Positions 48,192-59,929 of a DNA stretch of 64,000 bases are shown piece after piece; position 1 is the first letter of the stretch, and every line of letters begins with the position of its first letter. The notes beneath the pieces were generated by a model, which made no database searches, was not told the origin of the DNA, and was given only the letters and a program-made list of their open reading frames with translations. Position numbers and translations under genes: made by a program. The DNA lies in contig OY987266.1 in the NCBI GenBank assembly GCA_963920665.1, positions 8,809,001-8,873,000 on the forward strand, written 5' to 3'. Source of the stretch: Straminergon stramineum (Eukaryota > Streptophyta > Bryopsida > Hypnales > Calliergonaceae).

Positions 48192-50310
48192 TGCTAGTGT
48201 ATGTATCACTTTGATGCAAAGTAGTTGCTAATGAACAAGACATAATGTAAAATTCATATTATAGTAGGCTTCTATAGTACTAGAGTTGTCTAATAATACC
48301 CTATTTGACAACATTTGTTAATTTTTTTTTCTATAAATGGGCTTGTTTCTCTTTGCCTTAAATGTTTATGAAAGAAAATTGCAAAATCACATAGAGGAAA
48401 ATTTTACCTACATAATGTGAGTCTTTGTAACATGAAAGAAGTGAACAATGATATTTCCTAAATACTTGTGCAATCAAATCTTAAAAAACCATCACATATA
48501 TTTTTCAATTAATTATTATGTAAGGCCATGAAAAACTAATAAAATAATTCATCAAAAATGGAGTTCCTATTTTTTGACATTGAAATTTCATATCTTGATT
48601 AAGGTTCCATGAAGCATTAGATTTAATAGGATAGTTTTGATAAAGTATTTAAAAATGGAGTCAAAAAGAAAAAATTTGAAGGGCTTCATAATGGGGTTAC
48701 AAGACTTACTAGAAGGTACTGTACTTCAAAGTAGAAAACAAATAGTAAGGCAACAACCTTAGCTATAGGAGGAGGTCCATAAATGGAGCGGGCATTTTGA
48801 AGCAACCATAGGAGTGGCTCATATACATAGCATGTGGTTGTTGAAATGGACACCATTTTTTGACGTAGGAAAATGTTACTGCAAGTGTGTGATTTTAGGG
48901 CAGTGAGCAGTGCCTTAGGACTACTAATATATGTGATTCACTTATCATGAATGCATCATTTAATTGTGAACACAGAATTTCAAGATGACAATAATAAAGA
49001 AATGATAAATATAAAGTTTAGGGTACACAGTGGTTTTCTTTACACTGTAGCAATACAACATGCAAAGAATGGAGGATGGTCCCTCCAAATTTAAACCACT
49101 ATGACTATACCACAACACTGGATTCTGACTCCATGGTTCCAGAAGAAAACCACCTAGGGTAAATATTTCTCTTGCTCAATTTAGGACACTTTGTTCCCAC
49201 ATTATGAAACTTTCCTAAACATAGTGAGCACCCACTTCATCTATATCTGGACCGATTTGCTCTTTTCAAAGGCACATGATAATTCATTATTGCTAAAGTC
49301 TATGACCATTATTAGCAACCAACAAACTTTTCACTTTGGATAATCATATCTAATTTCTTCTAATTCAGAAAATTACAATTTAAATTGTAGTTTGTTTCTT
49401 TTCCATTTCTCTATCTACCAAAAAAAATTGGAAATCATCGGACAACCAGTTTCTTCCACACATTTGTTTTTCTCCTTAGATGTGCCATTCTTGAGCCTTC
49501 TACCTTAGGCGGGCCTCCAAGCAAGACCACTACTTTGTTGCCTACAATGCGTCTCAAACCAATTTAGGTGGCATCCACATTGGTGGTTGTACTATTGTTC
49601 ACCCATAACACCTTTTGGTCATCTACACTAAGTAGTGAAATTAAAGAGGTTGCCCCACACTAATTTCTTCACATTTGATATAATATAAATATTCACTATT
49701 ATTCTAAAAAAATGCACTACTTTTGAATTAGGTGTTGTAATAGGGAGTCATGAACCTTCATGCATACAAATAGAAATATATGTAGAAGTTTTTGATGGCT
49801 TGTAAAGTAACTTTCTTCAAAGGAGTCAAGCAACCTAATTTCACTAATTAGTGTAGACACACAACCAAATCCACTAATGCATCAATGATTACCTTGTGGC
49901 GGCTTTAACCCTAAGTGCCCAAGCTAAAAATGAAAGTCCAATTAGGAAGCTAATAGTTGATTGTAGTGACTTCGATTTCAAACATGCTTCTTATTTTCAA
50001 AAATGAAGGAATTTGTTGCTTCTTTCCAATGATACATTTTGTTACCTTGAAGCTTCCTAAATGATTGAATTTCAACTCCTATAGATATGGAAGGGGTCAT
50101 TTGGGACTCAAGGGATAATATCAAAATGGTTGGAAGTCAGTAAAACTTGGAGCAACACTTGAGCTTCAAATGAAAAGAGAAATTTAAGAAAACAAACAAC
50201 ATACATGTTTCCATGCAATGTATAGGAGTTCTTAAAAGAAGAAGAGTTGTTTGAATATCTTTTGATTGTAGATCCACATCTAAGGACAAGGCATTTACTA
50301 AATACAAATT
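48192..50310. other. Noncoding AT-rich sequence, nothing recognised
   Basis: No protein, RNA gene or clear repeat partner was found. Short ORFs only. Confidence 0.4.
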
Positions 50311-51330
50311 GATGTATATGTCAAGTCATGCACCTCATATGTCAAATACACAAAAAAAAACATGTTGCAACTCAAATTAGGCTTTTCAAACCTTTTAGGG
50401 TTAACCCTTGAAGGATGCTAAGCCCCCAAAGTGGGCAATGGATGACTTTGAAGATTAATATAGAATGAACAATGCTCATCTTGGTCCCAAGATTAGATCA
50501 TTTTTGGCCAAGTTCCTTCATAATAGGTCTAGTACTCTCATGCTTAGGGACCCAAGGATAGTCTAAATTCTTGAAATTGTAAAGATGTATTACAAAATGC
50601 AACTAGAAAGAATAGTTTAATGATGACTTTCAAACAGAAATAATAAAATTAGAGACATCTATGAGGTTAGATCACATTTTACACTAGCCAATATTTTTCA
50701 ATGAAATTTGAAACCAAAAATTGGTAATTCCTTCTAAAATGGAAAATGATAGATTGAATCTTTGCAATGTTCAATTGAATTATTTTACCTTCAATTCAAA
50801 ATGGTCAGATCTTATTATAGTAATGTTTTGAGATTTGATTTTACCTCTTTGTTGAAGTCCTTTCATAAGAGCCATTTGTTGAATTGAAAAAGCTAGTTTT
50901 TTTAGGCCAAATCTACTTGTGCCCCTTGAAGTATAACACAAGAGTTTGCACCCATGCATTTAGATAGATGAAAAGCACACGTTTCTATGTGTTTAGGACA
51001 TATTTGCATTCATCAACTTGAAATTTGAACATCTAATTGGTTTTGTAGGGGTGATAAATCTAGAAGACCAATTAGGAATACATAGTGTTTTTGTGTATTT
51101 GACATAGAAAGTGGATGAATTGAGGTATGTGGTAGTGCCTAGGTTTTGTATTCATGCCAATGAAGCATAGTACTCCCAATTTGAATCATCATTGCACTTC
51201 CAACATGTCTAAGAAGCTACCAAATGGTCACATATTTTAACATGTATAGTGATGTTTTTAAGCATGACAAGGTGTAGGTTTTAAAGTGATACTCAAATGA
51301 AAGACGTTAATAGAACACAATATTCATTAA
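50311..51330. repeat. Dispersed repeat family A, copy 4
   Basis: It matches 4336 and 17912 from gatgtatatgtcaagtcatgcacct. It contains gggttaacccttgaagga at about 50398 and follows the family to about 51325, where the similarity stops. Confidence 0.62.
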
Positions 51331-51653
51331 AATGAGAGATTTCCAATGAAATGAGAGGTCCGGAGTACTAATTTTTACACACAGATTTACGCAAGACCCC
51401 TCTTATCTCATGGAAGAGTACTCAAGAACGTGGCAGAAGGTGACTCTATTTTTAAAAACTCTTGTATGTATAATCACATTTGATTGTCATATAGAACTCC
51501 TATACGGATTTTGAGTTCCTATTCACAAAAAGATCGTGACAATGCCTATAACTGCCGTGAGTATGATTCACCCCATCATTGAGTTGTAAGTAACTGCATA
51601 TCTGCACAATGCTTACATGTATGTATAGACTCTATCAAAAATATGAACAACAT
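51331..51653. other. 3' flank of the FCP1-like relic
   Basis: Sequence between the family A repeat and the stop codon of the minus-strand gene. It probably includes the former 3' UTR. No other feature seen. Confidence 0.4.
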
Positions 51654-52289
51654 CTATATGTCCGATTTACTCTTCAGTAGTTCCATGGCCTTCATAATTT
51701 CGGGTCCACGACTGTATCCATTATCATTCTTCTTATATTCCCGTAGCCCTTGAAGCCGTTGGAGTCGTAAGATCTTTCGATCCCAAGCGTCGAAAACCAA
51801 TGCAGCATATCTATTGGGTGGCACTCCATCGTGCGTCTTGGTCTTTCGTACACCTAGACATTGTGCTCGCGGACGAGGAATAGGAGGCCCATGAGATCAT
51901 ACAAGGAGAACTTGTTTGCAGGGTTCTATTGGTAGAGGATTCATCATATCCATTGTCGAATTTGGAATTCCCACATCTTCATACAATTTCCTTTGTGGCA
52001 TTCTGTTCGAGGCAGATGGCGACTTTCTGAAAGCCATAGGATCTCTAAATTTCAAAGGAGAAGGTGAGCATGATTTCGGCAGCCAAGGAGCTCCATTAGG
52101 CAGACTGTCCACGACCCCGTCTTCTATGGGCCTGATTGAGAAGTCCATTGTCGAATTGGTAGTGGCCGCTGAGCACAGGAAGTTCCCTGTGCTGAGAATA
52201 GCGTTCTGGCCGTAGTCCAGTACGGAGTCCATTGATGCCGCACATAGAAGACTGGCATCTGGGAATGGAGATGGCGCGTCGTCAAAACT

Positions 52290-52577
52290 CTGCTATCAAG
52301 CGGCTCTTAGAGTTTCTCGACATGCGAAGTCTAGAGGGATTCACAACTAGTAATACAAACAAGCAACATGCAATGGACTTATCCAATAAATAGAGACGAA
52401 CACATCAGGTCAAAGCAACCTAAACAACAACATTGAGTTTCCAATTGACAAGCATGAAATCAACATTTATTATAGAAATTGGATTGGATAGAATTGAAAC
52501 GAACGCGCTTACTGACTATATACAAATAAGGTCGGTCCAAGCTAAATTGCGCAAAGAATGAAATGTCCCGATCTGAC
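52290..52577 (-). other. Inferred intron 3 of the FCP1-like gene
   Basis: Phase 0 at both ends: GAG/GTCAGATC donor and TGATAGCAG/AGTTTT acceptor. The exon 4 frame is open immediately after the acceptor and reads SFDDAPSPFPDAS. Confidence 0.6.
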
Positions 52578-54060
52578 CTCCTAGTAGCTCAAATGGACCT
52601 GATCTATGGAAACAAAAGTGTCCTATTTCAGAGTCGAAGACACTCGAACTACTTCCATAATCCTATTATACTCTCGACGACTCCGTTCGTCGCAAAGCAT
52701 TTTCCGCCCCATTTTCCCCTTACTATTCCCCCGGAACGATTTTAGCCCTTGGTCTCTAGCGTCGTGCAGACGCCTAAACCAAGGAAGTAGAACGTCCAAT
52801 AGGAATGAGTCCTTCTGACCATTCCCCCTGTGACTCCAAGTGTCCGGGAGTACGACGTTCTCTGCCTTGTTCATGACATGCTTAATGGGACTGTCATCCA
52901 CTGCAATGGTGTTCTCGGTCGTGAAATTCCCATGTGAGCCATTGAATAACATATCAAGGTTTTTCAGGAAAAGTTCCTTGCTCGTCCTTGGCTCTTTAAA
53001 CGTGGTGACTTGACCTGAACCATCCCTGCACTTGAGCTTCGTGCATGAATCCTGTCCTAGTACGAAGAGGGGCATTCCCAGATCCCGGAAGAGATATGTG
53101 TGAGTGTTTTAAACTCCACCCTTTGAGTTAAAACGTGCACACGGGTTCTAACGGCCTATGAAATCAATTTCCTTAGGGTGTTTTTTAATCTAAGTTCAAT
53201 TCGCGCCTTCCAAGCAATAGACACTTTGTTTTTAAATATCGAAATTGAACTTAAATCATTTAAATCCTAATTCTAAACTATGGTTAACTAAATCAAATAA
53301 CTAATGAAAAGATAAATCCAAACCAACATCAATCTAACCTACGTTATAGAATGTAATTTGCCCTTTCTAGAATGGTAAAGCAAGTTAAATTCTAACTTTC
53401 CTAATCAAAGGAATGAATGGATGAAATATTGATCCTAAACTACATCACAACTTTCATCCACAAATTAAAAATAGTAAAACTACTCGAAATAAATCCAAAT
53501 TTTAGGGTTAAGTTTTTAGTTATATTAGTTACCTAATTCTAAGACTAAACCTAATTTGACTACTAATTAAAGAATTTCATCCAAATTGAAATCAAACTTC
53601 ATCCAACCTTTTCTCACTTAAACTTAAAGTATTTTTTTTAAATGAAAAGAGGTTCTGGAATCTTCAAAAGATTCCCTAATTGATTCCTAATTTAAATGAT
53701 TCCTTAAAGATTCTTTAGAAATTCTTTTTAATTATCTTTTAATCTATCGTAAACTAAATTTTCTATTCTAAATTTAGTATTTTTTAGTATTTTATGAAAA
53801 TTCAGAAATTACCTTTCCAACAAGGTAAAACACTATAAACTAAATTCTTAAAAAATTATTAATGAATGAAATTTGTTTTAAGAGTCTAATGAGTTAAATT
53901 TCATTCATTCATTATTTTTTTATTTTAAACAAACAATTTTAATCTTAAATGTTAATTTTCTTTTCTAATTTTTCTAAAGTTTCCAATGGTTTATTTTGTC
54001 AAGTGAGATTTTAATCAAATTGAAATTAAAAGAAAGGAAATATAAAGAAGTTTAACGTAC

Positions 54061-54141
54061 CTTTCCCATGAAGTGATCGATCGTACCGTCCTCAAGGATC
54101 ACGAGGTGAATGGTTTCGTAGTATCCCGCTCCATCCTCCAT
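54061..54141 (-). other. Possible 27-codon first exon inside intron 2
   Basis: ATG at 54141 opens an uninterrupted frame ending FMGK, directly followed by a strong donor (AAG/GTACGT). The peptide contains YYETIHLVILEDGTIDHF. Splicing onto the downstream FCP1 half-domain would give an alternative product, but no phase-matched acceptor is proven. It may instead be the remnant of an inserted gene. The family is unknown. Confidence 0.35.
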
Positions 54142-54779
54142 TTCGCTATTTCATCACGCCATTTGAAATCAATTCTTGTTCGATGTTGTTTTTTAATTTC
54201 AATTTTTCTTTTCCTACTAATGGTTATGGGATTTTATTAATTTTGGTTGTATTTAAAATAATTAAAAATTATTTTAAAACCTCAAAACCTTTTAAATCCA
54301 CTAAATCAAATCAACTCTAATAAATCCTAATTATTTCGTAATTTCCTAATCTTTCAAAAGATATTAGTTGGCATTTTGTCTTTATCCATTTGTCTTATTA
54401 AGCCTAACAAAACAAAACCTAACCAAAGCCTAGCCTTCTAATTCCTAAAAGAATCCTAATCAATGACTAACCAACAACTTAGTGAATAGTAATTAGAATA
54501 AAATCAAATTCAAACGATTCTCACCTCATTAATTATCTAGATTTCTTTTCTTCTTCTTCTTCCTTTCGTCTCTAACATTTCATTTCCTCTTCTTCAACTC
54601 TCATTTGTTTTTGGTGTTTTCGTTCTTTCTAGAGTTTGTGTTAGCTATGGAGGAAAAGAGAATTCTTGCAAATTCAATCAAAAGTTTTGTGCATAGCTAC
54701 CACTGCCTTAGCTTCATACCTACTAATTGTAGAGAATAAGTAATTGTCAAGTACCGAAATTGTGAAGTTCAATTAGAAG

Positions 54780-54905
54780 GCCCTGTCCGATCTGAGAAGC
54801 TCCCTGTCCACTCAGAACTCCCTGTCCGCTCAGAAGCTCCCTGCTTGCTGCTGGGGTCTCCCTACTTGCTGTCGGGGTCTCCCTGTTGACTGCCGAGGTC
54901 TCCAC
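54780..54905. repeat. GC-rich minisatellite
   Basis: Two interleaved units repeat imperfectly: gctccctgtccgctcaga-type (three copies) followed by ggggtctccctacttgctgt-type (three copies). It stands out from the AT-rich intron around it. Confidence 0.7.
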
Positions 54906-55559
54906 GTGGCGAGGACTGGTTCGTTGAACCCCCCCCTTTGCTCCGCCAGCTCCCAGTTGCTAGTCCTGTTGGCTTCCTTGGTGGTTGTTGGTTCAATGGC
55001 ACCGGCTCTAGTATACTGGTTATGACTGATTACTGGTTTTTGGAAATTGTTACTGATGATACTAATTTCTACTAATCTAATAAGCTAATGGATTTTTGAC
55101 TAATCTAATTTTTAACTAACTAAGACTTAATTAATTTTCTAACTAAAACTAATCAATTTGGGGAATTTGGGGAACTTCTTAAATTCTAAACTAACAATCT
55201 AATTTGTTGGGATTTTTGGGAAAGGGTTAAAACTAAACAACTAAGTATTCTAAGCTAAAAATCTCTTTCTAAGATAGTATAAATGACTCTAACTAAAGGG
55301 AAACTAATCTAAATCTTGGTTTTCTCTAACTACTACTAAGGATGTTATCAAGAATTCAAACTAAGCAATTTTGACTACTTTTTCCTGAATTAAAATGTTC
55401 CTAATTACTACTCCTTCAAAGCATTTTTCAAAGCATGCACTAAAGAAATTTTCCCAAGTGTCAATTTCAAATCTTTAAAAGTCAAAGCTTCGCCGTGCGG
55501 GGGCAACGTCAGGTATACACGGTGTCATTGATCAAATTTTAGTATTTTGGAAGTCAATC

Positions 55560-55692
55560 TTTAAAGGAGGTACACATGATAGTGTTTAAACCGAACTTTA
55601 AAGATTAATTCTCTAAAATTTTCAAGTATTCAAGTTTAATCACTAAAGGAGGTACGCATGACAGCGCTTAAACCGAACTTTAACAATTAAAG
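55560..55692. repeat. Pair of direct repeats of about 45 bp
   Basis: The stretches at about 55563-55608 and 55643-55690 share aaaggaggta(c)(a/g)catgac/tag and ttaaaccgaactttaa, with a few transitions between copies. They lie about 80 bp apart. The role is unknown. Confidence 0.6.
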
Positions 55693-56089
55693 TCCCAATC
55701 TTCGTTATACAACGAGTTTTGGGTAGGGGTTGGTTTAATAAACTTTTGGCAAAGTCAAGCTTCACCGCCTTAAGTATATTAATACCAAATTCTGTTGTAA
55801 TGAGCACAATTTGTTAGTATTCAAGAAATCTCAAACGAAATTAGAGTTTGGAGGTCTATTCCTTCCAAAACTCTCACAATTCAAAGAAAATGGAGGCTTA
55901 GCCTCGAGAACTTAAAGAAATCAAATAGAAATCACTTTGAAGGGACCCTCTCGTCCTTCAAAGTGTGCAAATCAAGAATTAAAATGAAACTTAGGTCGGT
56001 TCTCGGCCTGGATCAATGCTCCGACCACGCCGGTAGCACGAAAGCAAAGGTTAGATATAAGAATGAGGGTACCGACAACCTCGAAGGAA

Positions 56090-56105
56090 GGGCCTTTTAT
56101 ACTCG
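56090..56105 (-). promoter_or_regulatory. Possible TATA box inside intron 2
   Basis: The minus strand reads gcgagTATAAAAggcc in a locally GC-richer stretch, the usual look of a plant TATA box. The small ATG exon at 54141 lies about 1.9 kb downstream. No start site is demonstrated. Confidence 0.35.
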
Positions 56106-58015
56106 CCTCAGGCCCCTCCCCGGTAAGTTGTCAGTGGAAAAACATTTACTTTTGATCTCGAGATATTTCCTAAACTACCCTATCGTGATTCCAAAATAAT
56201 TTTTGTTTAATGAAAGAATTCTCTAGAACCCTCTCCATTTAGCTAATAAATCTTGGCTAAATCAAATCCAAGATCTTTTCCCAAAGATATTTTGAAAATA
56301 ACCCTAATTAACCTAGATATTTTGCTAATTAATCCAAAGTATTTCTAAATTGTCTTTCTTTAAACAAAAGATGGATTGTTAGGCAAGAAAAGAGGTCTTA
56401 CCCAAATCCAATCTTCAATTTTACAAAAGATATTTGCGAAATTAACTTTGAATTACCACAAATTACTCTAAAAAAGTCAAACCTACTACTGGACCCCTCC
56501 TATCTTCTAAGGAACAACTCCAAATTGAAAAATGATTGCGCCATTGTATGTAGAAGACCCAAATTAGCCTTCGGGACTCCATACCCCTTTCTTCCTAGCC
56601 CTTCGTAAGTGTAAAATCAACTTACGGTAACTCCAAAGAAAGGTGAAAACCTTAACTTTTGGAATTTGTTTCTTTTGAGGAAACCATCTATCTAGGGTTA
56701 CTTAGAAGGTTTGTGGGAGTAAGAAAAGACCCCTCATTCGTGTAATTTGGACACCGCCATCTCTTGATACGCCGGTCAACCCGCCGTAAAGTTGTAAATT
56801 ATTCAAAAGTCCACTGTTGTTGCTGATTCTGGTACCTAGGAATGTCAGAATGTCTTCAAGCTTTGTGGAACGCTTTATTAGCACACAACACACTATCCTA
56901 ATTTTTAGTGGGATTTTACCGCAACATGGGTAATTCCTAGGAATTTACGACCATGTTCAAAGGCAGTTGACTTCTCATGGAGTCATTGTAATTGTTTCGG
57001 AAAATTCCGAAACTTTTTGGGTAGCTTCTAGAGTCCTAGGAAACTCCCAAAACCAAAGTGCAACATTACATTTTACTTTGCACTATTCATAGGGAAGCTA
57101 AAATTAGCAATTCCCTTATAATTTCTGCCCAAGGGAGAAATTATTCTTGTATCGGGAAATCTTGGAACAACCGGCTCTAATGTTGGCTCTTGGCATGATT
57201 TTAGAGTAAAAGCACCTTTCTTCATACTCCGGTCGCTCTCCCATCACTTTATTTGCAGATTGAATAATTTTTCTATAAGTTATCTGCAAATAAGAACTTA
57301 CCAATCCAAATTCTTTACGAATTGGATGGTGACCTATACTAGACTCTCTAGACCTAAAATAGACTTAGCCAGCTTGTCACATGCAATTGTAAGACTTAGT
57401 TTATCATGGACAATTACTAGGACTGGCTAACGCTCAACCCTTAGTTCTCTCGGAAATACTTAATTGACCTCTTAGACTCTCAACTAGGCATTAGAAGTAT
57501 GAAATTCGAGTATTTTATATACTCTACACTTCTAAAATGACCCCTCACTGTATTGGTAGGGACTTCTACCAAATACCACTCAAACACTCTTTTTATGCAT
57601 TCTTGCATATAATTATGCTAAAATACTGACTAAAACGAAAAAAAAAGAAAACCTTGAGTTCCAAGTGCCAACTTGAGGGCTCACAATATGCACAGACTTC
57701 TTCTATGGTGGACTTCTTCATTGAGCTCCACACCGAAACGAAAGCTACTTGGCCTAAGTCACGCAAGAATTGTGCGCACCCCGGCTGGACGTACACAGCC
57801 TTCGGCCCTACAACCACAGGAATCGTGGCGGAGTGGGGCTACGATGCGTCACCGATGTGCCTCGCCCAATCCTTCACTTTAGCATCCTCGCAGACACATA
57901 ATAGTCCATTTAGGTCCAAGACGACGTTGAGCCATTTCTCGGTCACCCTGGACCTCAATGGAACATTGACTTCATTCGACAATTCTCCACGACGACATGG
58001 AGGATCCGATCCCCG

Positions 58016-58169
58016 CTAACAAACGGCCACATTCGTAGCCAATTACTACCCTATGGAACGAGCTCTGGACTTCACGCGAAACGAAATGGCAACCCACAAT
58101 GAAGGATAAAAAACCAATGATAGCATACTGACATCTGTAACTAAGAATATCGAAGGCAGCACAATGTAC
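58016..58169 (-). other. Inferred intron 1 of the FCP1-like gene
   Basis: Donor CAG/GTACAT and acceptor TTTGTTAG/CGGGG, phase 0 at both ends, 154 bp. The frame of the HAD domain starts only after this acceptor, which supports the intron. Confidence 0.65.
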
Positions 58170-58427
58170 CTGCTGTCGAGAGGACGCTCCCAGCTCTGAC
58201 TGATCTCCCAGCGCCACAGTGACTGGATCAGGAATCTTAACCTCTATGAGCACGTCGTCGGGAATGGAGGTGTCATCATCTCTCGGACACGGTCTTGTTG
58301 CGGTCTCATCCCCTGGTTGCGATGTCACTACACCTAGCGTTGGGGATAAATTCCTCTCCATGGACATGAAAACATGTGACGGTGGGAGAGGCGAGTGGAG
58401 GGTTGGGGCAATAGAGGATGAAGGCAT

Positions 58428-58705
58428 TTTCAACACATTGAAAGGGCTTGCACCAGAGGAATATAAAGAGAGGCAATTTGTAAGATTTTGAGAACATACT
58501 TCTTTTCATTCGTAGAGGAATTTAAAATACAAAATTGATGTTCAAAAATGATGTCCAAAATGAAGAATTCATGACCATAATTCTTTCCAGTATAAGTCCT
58601 GAGTCAAAATGGAAGGCCCCTCGGCTACAAAACGTCTTCCGCTACAAAAAATCTATATTACAAATCAGCTCGAGTCGACCTAACTATACACTTGACATCG
58701 AGTGA
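58428..58705 (-). promoter_or_regulatory. Intergenic gap between the two minus-strand genes
   Basis: The gap is 278 bp between the stop of the ParB/methyltransferase gene and the likely start of the FCP1-like gene. It holds one partial palindrome at 58667-58683 and AT-rich sequence (tttatattcc near the start). It is probably the promoter of the downstream gene. Confidence 0.4.
58667..58683. repeat. Palindromic site 1 (intergenic)
   Basis: AGCTCG-AGT-CGACCT followed by AA: one perfect half-site and one half-site with a single change. The spacer orientation is opposite to that of the other sites. Confidence 0.6.
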
Positions 58706-59750
58706 TTATAAATTACAACCTGTTGGTGCATTCATGCTGGGTGAGAGCTCATTCTGATCGAGGTCAGTCGCCAAGTCATCTTTGGCAACAACAACATCCG
58801 CACCTTCGATAGGAGTGACTGATGTGGGCGTGGCATCCACCTGCGTCCCTTCATTCTCAGGCTCTGCTGGTGGAGCTGGGGTTGCCGAGCGATCATCCTT
58901 TGGAGGAGGAGGAGCTGGGACAACGAAGGAGGTTGGAGCAGAACCAAGAGGAATAGCATTGGGATGAGCGAGACTGGATTCCCTGCTGTTGATAGAACCT
59001 GTGAGGGGACCTTGGATCATCAAGTGGCCAGATTCAAGCGATGGTGGCAATGAAGCCAGTGGCCTGATCCCTGCAAGCTGATTTTGAATGGCCGAAAACT
59101 GGTCATCCTGACGTTTTGTTGCTGCTATGATGAAGTTCTAGAACATGTCCATTTGTTTATTTGTTTCAGCATACAACTCCAAGGAATCAGCTCGATCCTT
59201 CACTCTGTCCGCTCTGAGCTACGCTATCTCAGCTTGAAGATCCACATCGCGGTAGGTAGCCCTCTTCCTTTTTTTTCGCTCGTGGTTGGAGGCGGGGTGC
59301 TAGTGGGTTGCCTCTCCACAGAGGGCCCCGACGAAGCAGACAACCCTCGAAGGCTTTGTGATAGCCGTGTTGGTGGCGTACATTGCTCCTCTTGCACGTC
59401 GTCCGCATCCAGATCATCGTCATCGGCCTCTGTGTCGGAGGATAAATCCATACTCTCCCGTTGCAATCCACCACCCCGACCTAAAGGCGTGTAGGATCGA
59501 TCCCACACCGACTTTCCCTTTCTCCTACTCGATGTAGGTGTGGACGCACCCACAGGTTTCCGACTGAATCTAGATTCATCGACGAAGTACCCGTTTGGCT
59601 CGAAGTCCTTAATGTCCAGCGACTTAGCCATTTCCACAATGTCAGTCTACATCGCTGATTCATCGGAGACTCCCACAGTGTACACATTAAGGCCACTCAT
59701 TTGAAAATCACACAAAGGGAAACAATAGGATTCGGTTCAGTAAGCACATC

Positions 59751-59770
59751 TTAGGTCGACTCAACCTAAA
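59751..59770. repeat. Palindromic site 2 (intron 2)
   Basis: AGGTCG-ACT-CAACCT with TT and AAA outer bases; one change from the consensus. Confidence 0.75.
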
Positions 59771-59908
59771 CAGGTAACCATAACTGAATGTCATTGACGA
59801 GTTCTGATGTTCATTACCAATCAGAATAACATTATCAGATACTTCTATTTTAGATAGTAATAAAATTAGCATGTTTGAGTGCTCCAACTCAAAATCGCAA
59901 ATGTAGAT

Positions 59909-59929
59909 TAAGGTCGACTCGACCTAAAA
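59909..59929. repeat. Palindromic site 3 (intron 2)
   Basis: AGGTCG-ACT-CGACCT, a perfect core, 8 bp inside the intron donor. Confidence 0.85.

Larger units (their letters stand above)
53096..57684 (-). other. Inferred 4.6-kb intron 2 of the FCP1-like gene
   Basis: It separates the two halves of the FCP1 domain, so the interruption is certain. The donor (CATATT/GTGAGC) fits phase 1. The acceptor before CTCTTCCGG has no AG at the expected place and may be mutated. The intron is AT-rich and contains a TATA-like box, a short coding-like exon at 54061-54141, a GC-rich minisatellite at 54780-54905 and a 45-bp repeat pair at 55560-55692. I saw no retrotransposon protein in it. Confidence 0.6.
51654..58427 (-). 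pseudogene. FCP1/NIF-type HAD phosphatase-like gene, inactivated
   Basis: Four exons are inferred with consistent phases: 58427-58170, 58015-57685, about 53095-52578 and 52289-51654. Together they give 581 codons including the stop. Junctions are CAG/GTACAT to GTTAG/CGG, TATT/GTGAGC to an unclear acceptor near 53096, and GAG/GTCAGA to TAGCAG/AGT. Residues 1-110 are low complexity. The FCP1 fold follows: VVLDLNGLLC (Asp120; DxN instead of the catalytic DxD), VSVWSS (182-184 region), a Lys-rich TSKELFLKNL and VDDSPIKHVMNK (Asp263-Asp264). The later part has an RRLHDARDQGL helix and a C-terminal tail ending KSKSDI. The DLNG variant is known in plant FCP1-like proteins and suggests weak or no phosphatase activity. 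In-frame stops lie at 57839, 52623, 52581 (TAG) and 51897 (TGA). The start ATG at 58427 is uncertain. Confidence 0.8.

Noticed and set aside
53096..57684. LTR retrotransposon filling the long FCP1 intron
   Set aside because: A TATA-like box and local repeats suggested it, but I found no long terminal repeat pair and no gag, protease, integrase or reverse transcriptase motifs.
59084..59494. 136-codon plus-strand ORF
   Set aside because: Antisense to exon 3 of the ParB/methyltransferase gene.
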